A stretch of 64,000 nucleotides of DNA from Cyanoderma ruficeps (taxonomy: Eukaryota > Chordata > Aves > Passeriformes > Timaliidae), in contig VZDJ01007747.1 in NCBI GenBank assembly GCA_008694505.1, forward strand, positions 25,731,367-25,795,366, written 5' to 3'. Position 1 is the stretch's first letter, and each line of letters starts with the position of its first letter. Positions 44,901 through 56,900 of the stretch are shown here, piece after piece. The position numbers and the translations under genes were made by a program. The notes beneath the pieces were generated by a model. That model was not told the DNA's origin. It worked only from the letters and a program-made list of their open reading frames with translations, and did no database searches.

Positions 44901-47900
44901 TTTTTTCTGTTAATATTACCTGAGAGATTTTTGTTCTCAGCCCTTTTCCCCTTTTTCTTCCTGAGTGTATAATGTTGTTTAGAATACTGTTGGTTCAATA
45001 GTGAGGCTAAGGAACAGCTCTTTTAGCCTCATTTCATTTTGGCAACTTAGCACAGTCTTTGCTGTCACTGCAACTTTTCCCATGTTCCTTATACTTGGTA
45101 CATTCTTAATTTTGATACTTATTCTCGTCTTGTCCATTTTAAGCTACTTCCTCATGTTGTGCAACTGAGATGAGCTCAGTTGTTTAGAGCAGGGTGCTAA
45201 AAACACTAAGTTTGTGGGTTCGATCCCCGTGTGCGACTTTCACCCAAGAGTTGGACTCTATGATCCTGGTGGGTCCCTTCCCACTCAAAGTATTCTGTGA
45301 TTCTACAATCCAAACCTTGTACTGAGGTCTAGATGTATGTTTTTTCTTGTATAGAAACCAACTTTCCTTTTCAAGGAAAAAAGCTTTATATGTTTCAGCA
45401 AATTTGTGGTGAATTTTCTACTTTATTCCATCTCTTTAGTTTCTTGTTCCTGACAATGTTTTCCATAGCTTTTCATGCTTGTTGTAGGAGCACTCTCTCA
45501 AGTGCTGTTCAGTAGGGCAACGTGTGCACTGTCTTTTGGTATAAGAGATACTCGGGACAGCTTAATTCTATTTCAAGACCCTTTTTCTTCTCCTTAGCTA
45601 AAAATTTCTCATATTGAAGTTTTCTTTGTTAGAAAACCAAATATTATTTATTTGTTAAATTTGCTATAAAGTCTGTGTATATAGGTCCTTGAAATTCTTC
45701 CAGTAAGTGTTGTATAACTTGAGTGGTAAGTATTGATTTCTGAGAACAGGGGCTTTAATTCAGATATATTGTTTGAAATGCAAGCTTCTAAACCACAGGT
45801 GGATCTATCGTGCACGGATTAAGTGTACCTACTTCTAGTTGCAAAGTTCTAGCAAGTTTAGTTTGTTTTGTAAAGTTTGTGTCTGAAAAATACATTCTGA
45901 TTAAGACACATTGCTATTGTTTTAGGTTTACTTAATGAAATGCTAGCTTCTAAAGTATATGGAATACCATCAGTTTAGAGAATTATTTTTCTCCTCCTTC
46001 AGGCTATTCTAATATCTTTGTAAGTACCAAGTGTTTGACAGATTTGCTGTCATAGGAGTGCTGTGAAATTTAGAAGGAGTTTTTGTCCTGTTGTGTGCTT
46101 TGTGCAAAAATTTAAAATCTTCCAGCTTGGTACAGACGTGGAAGTGTCCTGCTACTCTCATAAAGCACTCTGCTACTCTTGTTTTGTATAGTTTTTAAAA
46201 AAAGAAGAAAAAAGTGCTTGTGATTGTGTGGATAATGATTCATATTCTTTTCTGAACTTAAAATAAATATTCTTTTTGACCAACAGAGAATACATCAGTG
46301 TTTTTTTAACTGTGCATGTATATTTGCGCTTACAGCTGAGGACTTCTAAGTAATCTTTGATTTTAATTGTTGAAATGGATCTGGATTTAGATTCTTATTT
46401 TTTTATATATTGTCATGTGCTGCTTCTTAATAATGGAGTTTTGATATCAGATGCTCAAAATCTAAGTGGAGTTTTAATGAAAAAGGCCAATTGAGTACTT
46501 GGGTAAGGAGGAGATTTTCAATACACCATATACCCCTTTTACATCAGAGTTTTATTTCTTATCCTGAAACTAATACAGTATAAAAGCTAGTGGTATTCTG
46601 TGACTCCTAAACAAGTTGGTTCAGTATTTCCTAAATAAATGCATGACTTACGGGAAGTACCTACACTTAGCTAAAAATAATAGGTGGTGAAAGCCAACAT
46701 ATGGCATAAGTAGTAGGCTTGTAGTGTTTGGTGATAAAGGAATTATTAGCCCTGTTAATCTGGCTCCCTCTTCAAGGTGAAATGGTGTTTAGTGGAGGAG
46801 AAGGCTGCATCTGCCTACCTGCTCTCTTCTCATGTCCACAGTCTGCTTCCAGCACTATTTACCTCAGGGAGTAAAGAATACTTCAGCATTCTGATGAATT
46901 CTCTGTTCTGTCATAAAGACAGTAGGAATTATTGTCTTTTCATTTGTTCTTCCTCACTTTAACTATTAAAGTGCCATTTTAGTTTGAATTTCAGTTTATA
47001 TGCATGAGTCATAGCAGCATGGCAATGACTGTAATTAGTGTTCAGAAGTTTTTGCTGGGGAAGGGTACTAAGTGGGAAATGCTGATAAAGTAGTGATAAA
47101 ATATATGTATTTTGAGCAGAATATGAAACCTAAAAATACCTAGAAGTGGTGGTACCGTAGTTTATATGTACTAATAATACTTCTTTGCATTATTTTATTT
47201 AGGACTTTAAATTGCTGAGAATGCACTGAGAAGTCTTTAACACTGAAAGCCTCTGATAGCTCTGATATTTTTCTTTTTTAAATAAAAACTTTCTCAGTAC
47301 AAAGTTAAATGCTTTATAAACTTGACTGCAAAGTTACTGTTTGGGTTTGTGTGGGAGATGGCATTTTGTTTGAGTTTTTAATTAATTTTACCAAATATAT
47401 ACAAGTTTACGTGTATTTTAACACATAAAACCAGAAAAATCTAGACAGACTGATGGTAAAATCAGATCTTTATTGAAATGTTTTGCCTCTCTTAAGCACA
47501 GAGATTAAAAATATCCATGTCACACTCTTGGGTTTAACTACACATTATATGCTGAAAACATTCTTTGAATTCAAGTTTGTTGGTAGATCTTTTTGCATGT
47601 TATCATAGAAGTGAAGCAGGGAAGACTTTTTTCCCACCAGTAATTAAAATAATAATGGCGTGTATTTTTAAGAATGCCTTCTTTATAATTTTAGAATATA
47701 TTAGTAAGAAATATGTATTGAAGTGTACCATATAGTGTATATATATGTCTGTATTTATATAATATAGTTAACATAATTATTTTTGCACATATAGCATAAT
47801 ACCAAATGAATTTTACCAATGCAGTTTTAGGGGGTTTATATGTATTAATAATTAAAAACTAGGAGCTTCCACTGTTGTAAAATCTTCTAACAAAATGCTT

Positions 47901-50900
47901 TTTTTCTTGGCAGAGAAAAATGAGAAAGGTAGCGTGAAAGCAGGCAATCTGAAGTACAAGGAAGAACCATCAAAACTACTGTCTGGAAACAAATTTCAAG
48001 ATCGTTATTTTGTGTTACGGGAAGGAAACTTGCTTCTGTATAAGGATATGAAGGTACAGCAGACAAACTCTCCAACAAACTTTGCATTAACCTTTTTTTT
48101 TTTGTATGAAATTGAAAAGGAAGGAAAATGGATCAACATTTCTCATATTAAATGGCAACTTCTAGAATGTGGGGTTAGTGTGTAAGATTTTTGTCTTGCT
48201 GTTTCACAGGTGTGCTAGTAGAAGGAGTTTGTGTGTGTTTGTCTTTTGGCTATTGTAGTTATGCATTAGTATAAGCTTTAAAAATTAAAAATAGAACAAT
48301 GCATGCTTTGTGCTGACACTAAATTATTTGAAAACCTGCTGTAGAGAGCTGCAGCAGAAGTAATATGGAACTTAAATGAGTGCATGCAATTTTTTTCTTG
48401 ATATTTCACACAAAGCCCTTAAAAAGTGAAGCAGCAGGGTTCTTATACATACACATCTCATGGTAGAAGAGATTATAGCAAACAGTAACTCTCAACACAC
48501 TAGGAAAACATTTCCCTGCTTCCCAAAAACAATTTCCAGATGTATTCTCAGTCCTCTAAAAACTAGTACTGATAATTAGGTTAGATATACCTCACATTTC
48601 CATAGAAGTAAATTTAATCATGATTAATAGCAGGAAGGGTTCAATTTAAAATATTTCAGGGGAGTTTGAGTGGATTTGAGTGTATGCAGCTTGTATTTAT
48701 AAAGCCAAATAATATTAATCATGAACTATGATTTCTTTTAAGTTCCTATAATTTCTGGGGAAAAAGAAATCAGACTTTCAAGTGCTTTTCTTTTTGCTAA
48801 CTGCTGGGTTTTTTTCCCATCCAAAAAATAGAGAGGTATTTGCTGACCTTACTAAAGCACTTTTTTAAGACATATACCTTACTCACATAAGCTAATGCAC
48901 TGTGTCTTCTTATGAAGCTGTGGATACAATCTTAATTAGAATGACCCCAGAATGTGAAAAATAGTGTCTTATAATTTAGTGCTAAAGCTCAGATTGGCAC
49001 ATATTTGAGAATAAATTAATACACCCATAAAACCTTAATTAGTATCTTGGAAAGAATTTATGACAGGATTGTTGTACCACTTTATAATCTCCTTTTTTAA
49101 GTCATTCTAATTTATAAAACTTTGAATTCCCCAACTCAGGAGGCACTTTGAACACTTATTTTTAAATGGCTTTACTTTTTTTTTAAATGCAAATGGCAAT
49201 ATCATTCTGATCAAATAGTATGAGTTTGTTTTACTTTCTTTTGAGAGATATTAATCTATCATGAATAATCTTGGTTTAGTTTTAGCCATATTTAGAAATG
49301 AATAGTAGGAAAGCTTGACATTGCAGATGGAAAATTGTAGTTAATAAGACCACATGTACTAATTAATTTATAAATTCTCATTAACAGCAAATTAACTTTG
49401 TATGTGCAGGTGGAGATGCATTCTGTTCAATGTTTCTCTTGTTCAAGAGCAATTATCAAAAACATTGAAAGTTTCCATGAATACTGTATGCTAAATTACT
49501 ATATTGTGCTAATTGACTGAAATAATTTACCCCTTTAATGTTCTGTTGCTAAGAGATAAGCTCACAGACAAAGAAATGGTTCCCTTAAGGTGCATTATTG
49601 TGAGAAGTATGCAGCTGTTTAACTTAATAGTACGTTCTGCAGGGGTATTTTTTCATCCTGGCAGTACCCTTCTTTTGAGCAGGAAGTTGCACAAGAATAC
49701 CAACCATAAAACTGTTGTGTGTTTTGTTGTTTTCTTAAGTTATCTTAAGTGTCTCTTTTTCCCCACACTGGAGTGTTAGAAATTGAAAGCTGCAAAATGG
49801 GAAATTGAGAATCCAGGGACAAGAAACACTAGGGAGTAGCTTTGTGTACTGGGATTATAAGATTTGTAAAGTTGTTTGGTGTATTTTTTTCTAAATTGAA
49901 AGCTAAAACACTTGACCTAAAAGTACTAAAGGAATGCTTTTGTGTTGTGTTAAACATTAGTTTTTCTCGGTAATAGTGTGCATGTATTGTTTCCTTTCAG
50001 CACTTCATCTTCCAGTCACATTCAGTTCTCATATCTATTGTGAGTGTATGTCTGCTGTAGACTGACTAAAGGTAGTTTGTTCAAGAAGGAGTAAGCAAGG
50101 AACCTCAGGAGATCCTTGTCCAACTTCCTGTGCACAGCAGGGATAGCAGCTGAGGTCAGGACATGATGTGCCGGGCCTTAATCAGTTAAAGTCTTTAAAA
50201 ACCCTGAGGACAGATTGCACAACCTTTCTGCGCAGGCTGCTGCCTTTGCCTGACTGTCCTCGTGGGGGAAGGTTTGTCTGCCCTTAGGTGTAGTCTTCTC
50301 ACAATGCAAAAAGCCTCATTTGGTTTGCTTCATAACTTCCCTGTAGGCAGTGGGGGCTGCGGTTAGGTCAGTCTCTCCTGCAGGGCAAGTGCTCCAGCCC
50401 CCAGATGGCTCAGGGGGCCCCTGCTGAACCCTCTCCGGATTACTGATCCTCTTTTTTCTCTCAGAGACCCAAAATATGCAGTCACACAAGTAATGAGGAA
50501 AGGAGGAGAACCATTCTCCTCCACCTACTCACTGCGCTTCTGCTAACTCAGGGAAATGAGACCAGTTTTGCTGTTAGGATACTCTGCTGGTGTAGGCCCA
50601 GCTTGGCACCCGCCTGCATACTCAGGTCCCTATCAGAACTGCCTCCCACTCTCTTTCATTGAAGGGGATTTTTCCTTCTCTTGTGCAGGAGTTTGTATAT
50701 ATAATTGTTAAATTTAATGAGATTCCTGTTGTCCCATTTCTTTGTCCTGTTCTTCTGAAAGTCCCAATACTGGTATTCTTCAGAAACCAGGTGGATTCCT
50801 TATGTATCACTGGGCTGCCCTTTCTGAAGATACCAGGAAGAACAAAGCCCTGCCCTCCCCATCCCCTGTCCCATAAGAGTCAGGATATGTTATCCAGAGA

Positions 50901-53900
50901 CTTCTGTGGGCTGTTCGAAGACATCATTTGCTTTTTTTCATCCTGATTTAGCAGCCCCAGTGGCCTAATGGATGAAGCACTGGCTAAACCAGGGATTGTG
51001 GGTTTGAGTCAGTCAGCACAGCTTCACTTCAACTTCTCCTGCCTGACCAACCTAGTGGCCTTCTATGGTGAATTGACTATGTCAGTCGACAAGGGAAGAG
51101 TTGCAGGTGCAATTTATCTGAAATTCTGTAAAGCCTTGGACAAGGTCCCTCAGAATATTCTTTTCTGTGAATTGGAAAGGGATGGAATTGATGAGCGGAT
51201 TGTTAGATGGATAAGAAAGTGATTGGATGGTCACATCAAGAGGGTAGTGATCAATGGCTGAGTCCCTATGGACATCAGTGACATGGTGTCCCTCAGAGGT
51301 CTTTACTGAGACTAATGGTACTTAATATAATTAATACTTAATATAATTAATATATTCATTAATGACACAGAAGGAGGGAATGAGTGCATCTTCAGCAAAT
51401 TTGCAGATGACACCAAGATGGGGGTGTGGTCGATAACACCTGGGGTACAGGATGCTATCCAGAAGGGCCTGGAAAAGCATGAAAAGTTAGGCCATGGGAA
51501 TCTCAGAAGGTTTAACAAGATAAGTACAAGGTGTTGTACGTCGTTTGGGTCAACTAAGGATATCAACACAGGCTGGGGGATAAACAGGTCAAGGGCAGAG
51601 CTGCCAAGAAGGACTCAGGAGTGGTGGTAGATGAGAGGCTGGACCTGACCCAGCCATGGGCACTCCCAGCCCAGAGAGCCAAACGTGTCCTGGGCTGCAT
51701 CCAGAGCCCCGTGGGCAGCAGGGCCGGGGAGGGGATTCTGCCCCTCTGCTCAGCTCTGGTAAGACCCCACCTGCAGTGCTGCATCCAGCACAGGAAGGAC
51801 ACTGGCGTGTTGGAGCAAGTGTGAGGGAGGCTACCAGGTCAAGTAGAGAGGTGAAGGAAGGAAGGAAGCCTGTGAAGGAAGGCTGAGAGAACTGGGTTTG
51901 TTCATCCTGGAAAAGAGACCTACTTGCGGCCTTCTGTTACCTGAAAGGGGCCTAGAAGAAAGATGGAAAGGGATGTTTTAGAAGAGTATAATGCAACAAG
52001 AGAACAGGGAAAGCCTTCAAACTGCGAGTAGGTTTAGATTGGATATTAGGAAAAAATCTTTACTTATGAGGGTGGTGAGGCACTGGAACAGGTTGCCCAG
52101 GGAAGTTGTGGATGCCCTTTCACTGGAAGTTCAAGGCCAGGCTGGATGGGGCTCTGAGCAACCTGGTCTAGTGAAAGATGTTCCTGTTCATGGCAGGGGG
52201 GTTGGAACTAGATAATCTTTAAAGTCCCTTCCAACCCAAACCATTATCTGATCTGAAGAAAATTGTCACCATTACTTGGAAGAAGTTATTTAACAGAGGA
52301 CAATCCCATTTCGGATCTTCCTGTCTCTCTTGAAGAGTTTGTGTTCATATATAGCACCACATCTCGTTATTCCAATTGTGTTACAGTTTCGTGATTTTAT
52401 GTGAACCTTAACTTCTTAATCAGCCTGCTTCCCATAATAGTGATTGGTACACTTTGTTAATGGCAAAGAAAGAGACAAAATATTTTAATGATCTGCTAGA
52501 AAAGAGAGGTACACTCCATGAAAGAAACTGAATTGTGAAATCAGTCCTGTGGCGTTTTCTCTTTGGCACATTCCTGATGCAATAATTAGAACCTTACTTT
52601 ATTTGCAGGCTAGCAAACCTGAAAAAGTGTTGCCTGTCAATTCTCTGAAGCTTTATCTTGGAGTGAAAAAGAAAATGAAGCCACCAACAAAGTAAGAATA
52701 GAAAAGGAAATTAACAATGTGTAAAAAGTATTGTAGTATCATCAATAAAGGGTAGCATAGAACATTGTGGAACACGAGAAAATCAAGAAGCCTATAGCAA
52801 CATGCTGAATTAAATTATCCCCTGTAATATTATTTGTTATGTTCCTATATCTGTTTTCATGTTCCATGTTAACTAATTTGTGGTAGGAAATTACTTTATT
52901 GATTGGCTTTTTGTAATTTAAAGTGCATTTATTATCTCTTGTGGATATGGTCTTTCCTAGCTCACTTTGTTTTGTGTTATATGTCCTGCATGTCATTGGT
53001 GGACACACTTTCCTTGCACCAAGTTAAAATCGAGAAGAGAAAATCAGCTAGTCATGGCCCTTACTGACAGTTCCTGTTGTTCAGCAGAGGATTTTCCTTT
53101 TTCAGGATCTTTGTTATTTTGATGTTTCTCTTAGCTGAAGACTACAGTGCCCTTTACAAACATCAGTGGCTATCTCTCAGGAAAAGAGCAGTGAAAAATG
53201 ACACCTGTTTTTCTCAGATGTTTCCAGTTCTTGTTCGGTCAAAGCTTTGAGATACTGAGACAATGCACATAGGATTTTATCCCAGAGGGAGTCTAGGTTG
53301 GCTGTAGCCTTTAAACAGATCTGCTTGAACTTTTCCTTTACAGCTGGCGAATCAAAACACCCCAAAAAGGTCTGTGAATTTCAAAGCTTAGCCATGTTAA
53401 AGAAAACGTTGGTGGCTTTTTTTTAAAAAAAAAATTCAAGTGCAGAATGAGTGGGAGATTAGTCCAAAACAGGAGTAAAAAGATAATGTAAATGAGTCTT
53501 TGCAGATTTTTTTTTTTTATCTTGAGGTTTATTTTTAGTCTAGTTTCAAAAGCAGAGCTTACCAAGTCTCTTCTGGATCTCCAGAAGTGTCTGTTTGTTT
53601 CACATCAGAGGCTTAATCGTGCACCTCACTCCCTTTTTTTTTCCCTAATAGTTATTAAATCCCTATAAAATAATGTGATTCCTTTTGTTTATAGTACAAG
53701 CATAGCTCTTTTTGCTCTTTGACTTCCACACTGTAGTGGACTCTTTACCAAGGAGTTTTATTTCCAGCACCTTTTAGAAATCACAACCACAGCAAAAATG
53801 GGGCAAGTAGTCAGCTGTTGTCTGCAGTGCTTTGCTATAACCGTTTATCTAGAACAGAAAGTTCATTAACTGTGAATCAATTTTGAGAAAATGAGCAAAA

Positions 53901-56900
53901 TCCATCCTCAAACCCACAACTTTATTCTGGATTTGCAGTACACATTTAGACTTTTCAACTTAATTTTATTTTTTCAAATTAAAAGGACATATAAAGGTAA
54001 TTAGTCTCTGCAGTTTGAGGAATATGTCCCTGTTTATGGAACTAATTTTTGAAAATCTTTCTTTCAGCTGGGGACTTGCAGTGTTTTCTGAAAAACACCA
54101 GTGGTAGGTAAACGTGAAATCACTTCACTGTTAACTTATTTGTTGAAATATTCAATTGCAAAATAAGAGTCTTTGAAAACTAATGGGCAATGTTTTGCTT
54201 TCATATCGAGTTTTATTTTTGCTTTTTTAAGTAAATAATCTTCCTTAATTGATATGTTTGGTTAATCTTTTGGGTTTAGGTGTCTGGCTTCCTTCTGTGA
54301 CCAGAGAGCAAACAATAGTCATAAAGTTAGGATGATAGATTTTAATCCTGTATACACGTTTAAAATAAAATGCACACATTGTCTTCAAAGTAGGTAAAGT
54401 GATAATTTGAAGTATTTATATATGCCCATTTTTTCTGGGAGGGTTTAATAATAGATATAGACAGCATGAATGAATGTAAACACTATTTGAAGTAGTTTAA
54501 AAACCTATTCTTTAATGTGTTTAACAGTAACACGATCTCCATTGCAATCTCCATTGCTTTTCATATTAATTATGTGTTGTGTTCTAGGTATATATGTTGT
54601 GATGGACAAGATGTACAGATGGATTGGATGATCAGCATCTTTATGGCACAGGTACTAATCTGATAAAAAATGAAATTTATTCTGCTGTTTTGAAAATCCC
54701 ATTAAATATGTATGTGTTATATATAAGGTTCAGTTCCAAAGTTTCTAGAATACTTCATGCAATAAAAATGCCAAAAGCTGTGTCTTAGTCCATGAAGACT
54801 AGGAGTGTTTGAGAGTGAGTAAGAACACTTGATCCTGGCATCATCTCCCCACTCCACCCCACTGTGTTGTAGAGAAACTTGGTAAAGGGCAATTATTTCC
54901 TTTGCAGAAAGCTCTTGTGGGTAAAATTCTGCCCGTTGGCCTAAAGGGTGTGTCTGTGTGCCACAATACCCAATACACAGTACTTCTCTGCTCACTAGTT
55001 TGGATGCTGCTAAAGTAGTCATGAAAGGAGGATGTTGTGTTTAAAAGCATAGTGGTGTGAGCTAGCCCTGTTGAAGATCTATGCCAATATGGCTTTATTT
55101 CTCTGGTATCCAGGTTAGCTTAGTTAACGCTGACAATTCTTTGTGTTGGGTAGGCTTTATCCTAAATTACGCACTCTTCTGCTTACTATGAGATTGCAAA
55201 GAGGGTATATATTTGAGTGACAAATAACACATTCTTGGAAATGGAGTTTAATATTTGCATTGGAGAAGAAGTAAGCAAGATGGGAAGAATTCAACCAGAC
55301 AGGAGACTGGAACATAGCTTAACGTTTTAACAGGATTTTGTATCTTTATCAGATTTTTCTTTTTCCCATGATGTTCCAGGAGCTTCGCAGGATATCACTG
55401 TGAATAAGCATTGCTAGATTTATGGTTACCTGGGAGCTTTGTGTTGCATAAAGTAGGCTGAGCACAAGGCTGTTGAAATACAGACTTCTTACTGGCTTTC
55501 TAAAACAGAATCTGACTTTCATAGATAGTAGTGCTGGAAGTATAATGCATGCCTTGAAAGTAAGACTTCCAAATTCTTGTCTTATTCAGCTCCCTTAACT
55601 GAAGTGACTATTGTTGTTTCTATGGAAACAGCTGGCATACATTTCATGAGCATAACATGAGCGGTGTCAGCAAATAGGCTCAGAGGTTATTGACATAGGA
55701 AACTTAGAAGTAACTCATGCAAGCTTGGTAACTGTTGAAGTCTTTTGACATAAAATCACAATGAAGGGCAGTCTGCTAGGATTCTGCTCAGGCAGAGGTA
55801 GAATGTTCCTTTGACAATATGGATAAAGAACTGGGAGCCATTGCTCAATGTCCAGGATAATTTTTCCTAACAGAAAGAAAAATCATGTACATTAAAAAAC
55901 TGCTATGAATTCATACTATTATTTTTAAAACTTTTTTCCAATGAATGAACAGTGCAGCAAATTAGCGGTGCTACATTGAAAGGATTATTTGGTTTGGCTT
56001 GATTTTTTCTGGAAATTGTTTAATTTTTTTTTTTACCAGTGTTCTGGACATCAGTAAAGTTGTCAGTCTATAAACTATATGAGAAATGACGTGCTAATGA
56101 TGCGGATTTAGTGTATTGTTCTTACTGCAATCTACTACTTCATTACAGAGAAAATCTTAAGAATGCAATGCCTCATATTGGTAAAGCTTGCTGAAAGATT
56201 TCCAAAAAGTCTTGTAGGATACAGCCGCAGACAATTATTACCACATTATCTCATTTCTAAACCAGAAAACTGTAAATGTCAACTGAGGTTATTTCTGGTT
56301 AGAATTTTTTTAAGTTAAGACCATCTTTAGGGAAGTCAACTTGGTTTTTTACTGTATATGTTGTCACTTCATTTGAACACACGTTAGAGAGACTGCAGGC
56401 AGCACATCTTCTTTGCCAATGGATAACTTAGATTGGAAATGGAAGAATACGGTAAAATTGATTTTGAAATATTAAGACATTGATGTTTAATGATCTTGTG
56501 CAATTAAGAGGGACATAAGCCAATAGTACTGTGCTCCTCAGTGCTTAAGCAGAGTAAAGCTTTATTGGTAATTAATATCAGTATGATAGTTGTACTATTG
56601 CTATTTTTTTCCTGTTTGATGATGTTTATTCCTGTAGTACAGACAGTGCAGAGTATATAAATAGCAAAGTGTTGTCGCTTGGANCTGCTGTAATCTAGTG
56701 ACAAGTGTGCTTTGATAAAGGCAATCAAGTTAACCCAGAGGTTGTTTATCTTCCATTTCAAGCTGGTACATACTAAGTGTTTGAAGTAAGAACAATGTTT
56801 CTTTTAGTTCTGTGAAAAACCATCCTGAAAAGCATGATTATTGAAATCTATAATAGTTCTGTGCAAAATCTCTTAAAAGCATGCATAGCATACAGTTGCA

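Larger units (their letters stand above)
42213..47913 (+). other. ARAP2: Intron 18
   Basis: A 5.7-kb intron holding a CR1 copy, an assembly gap, an inverted CR1 fragment and a tRNA-Ile-type SINE. From 45310 to 47913 nothing else is recognised. Confidence 0.85.
48054..52608 (+). other. ARAP2: Intron 19
   Basis: A 4.6-kb intron. From 48054 to about 50080 it is plain AT-rich DNA; then come an old CR1 remnant, a tRNA-Arg fragment and a CR1 copy up to about 52245. Confidence 0.85.

Noticed and set aside
45164..45240. Functional tRNA-Ile gene
   Set aside because: Acceptor stem does not pair and a CR1 tail follows directly, so it is a SINE head.
50954..51010. Functional tRNA-Arg gene
   Set aside because: The anticodon loop is deleted and the 3' part of the T arm and acceptor strand is missing.
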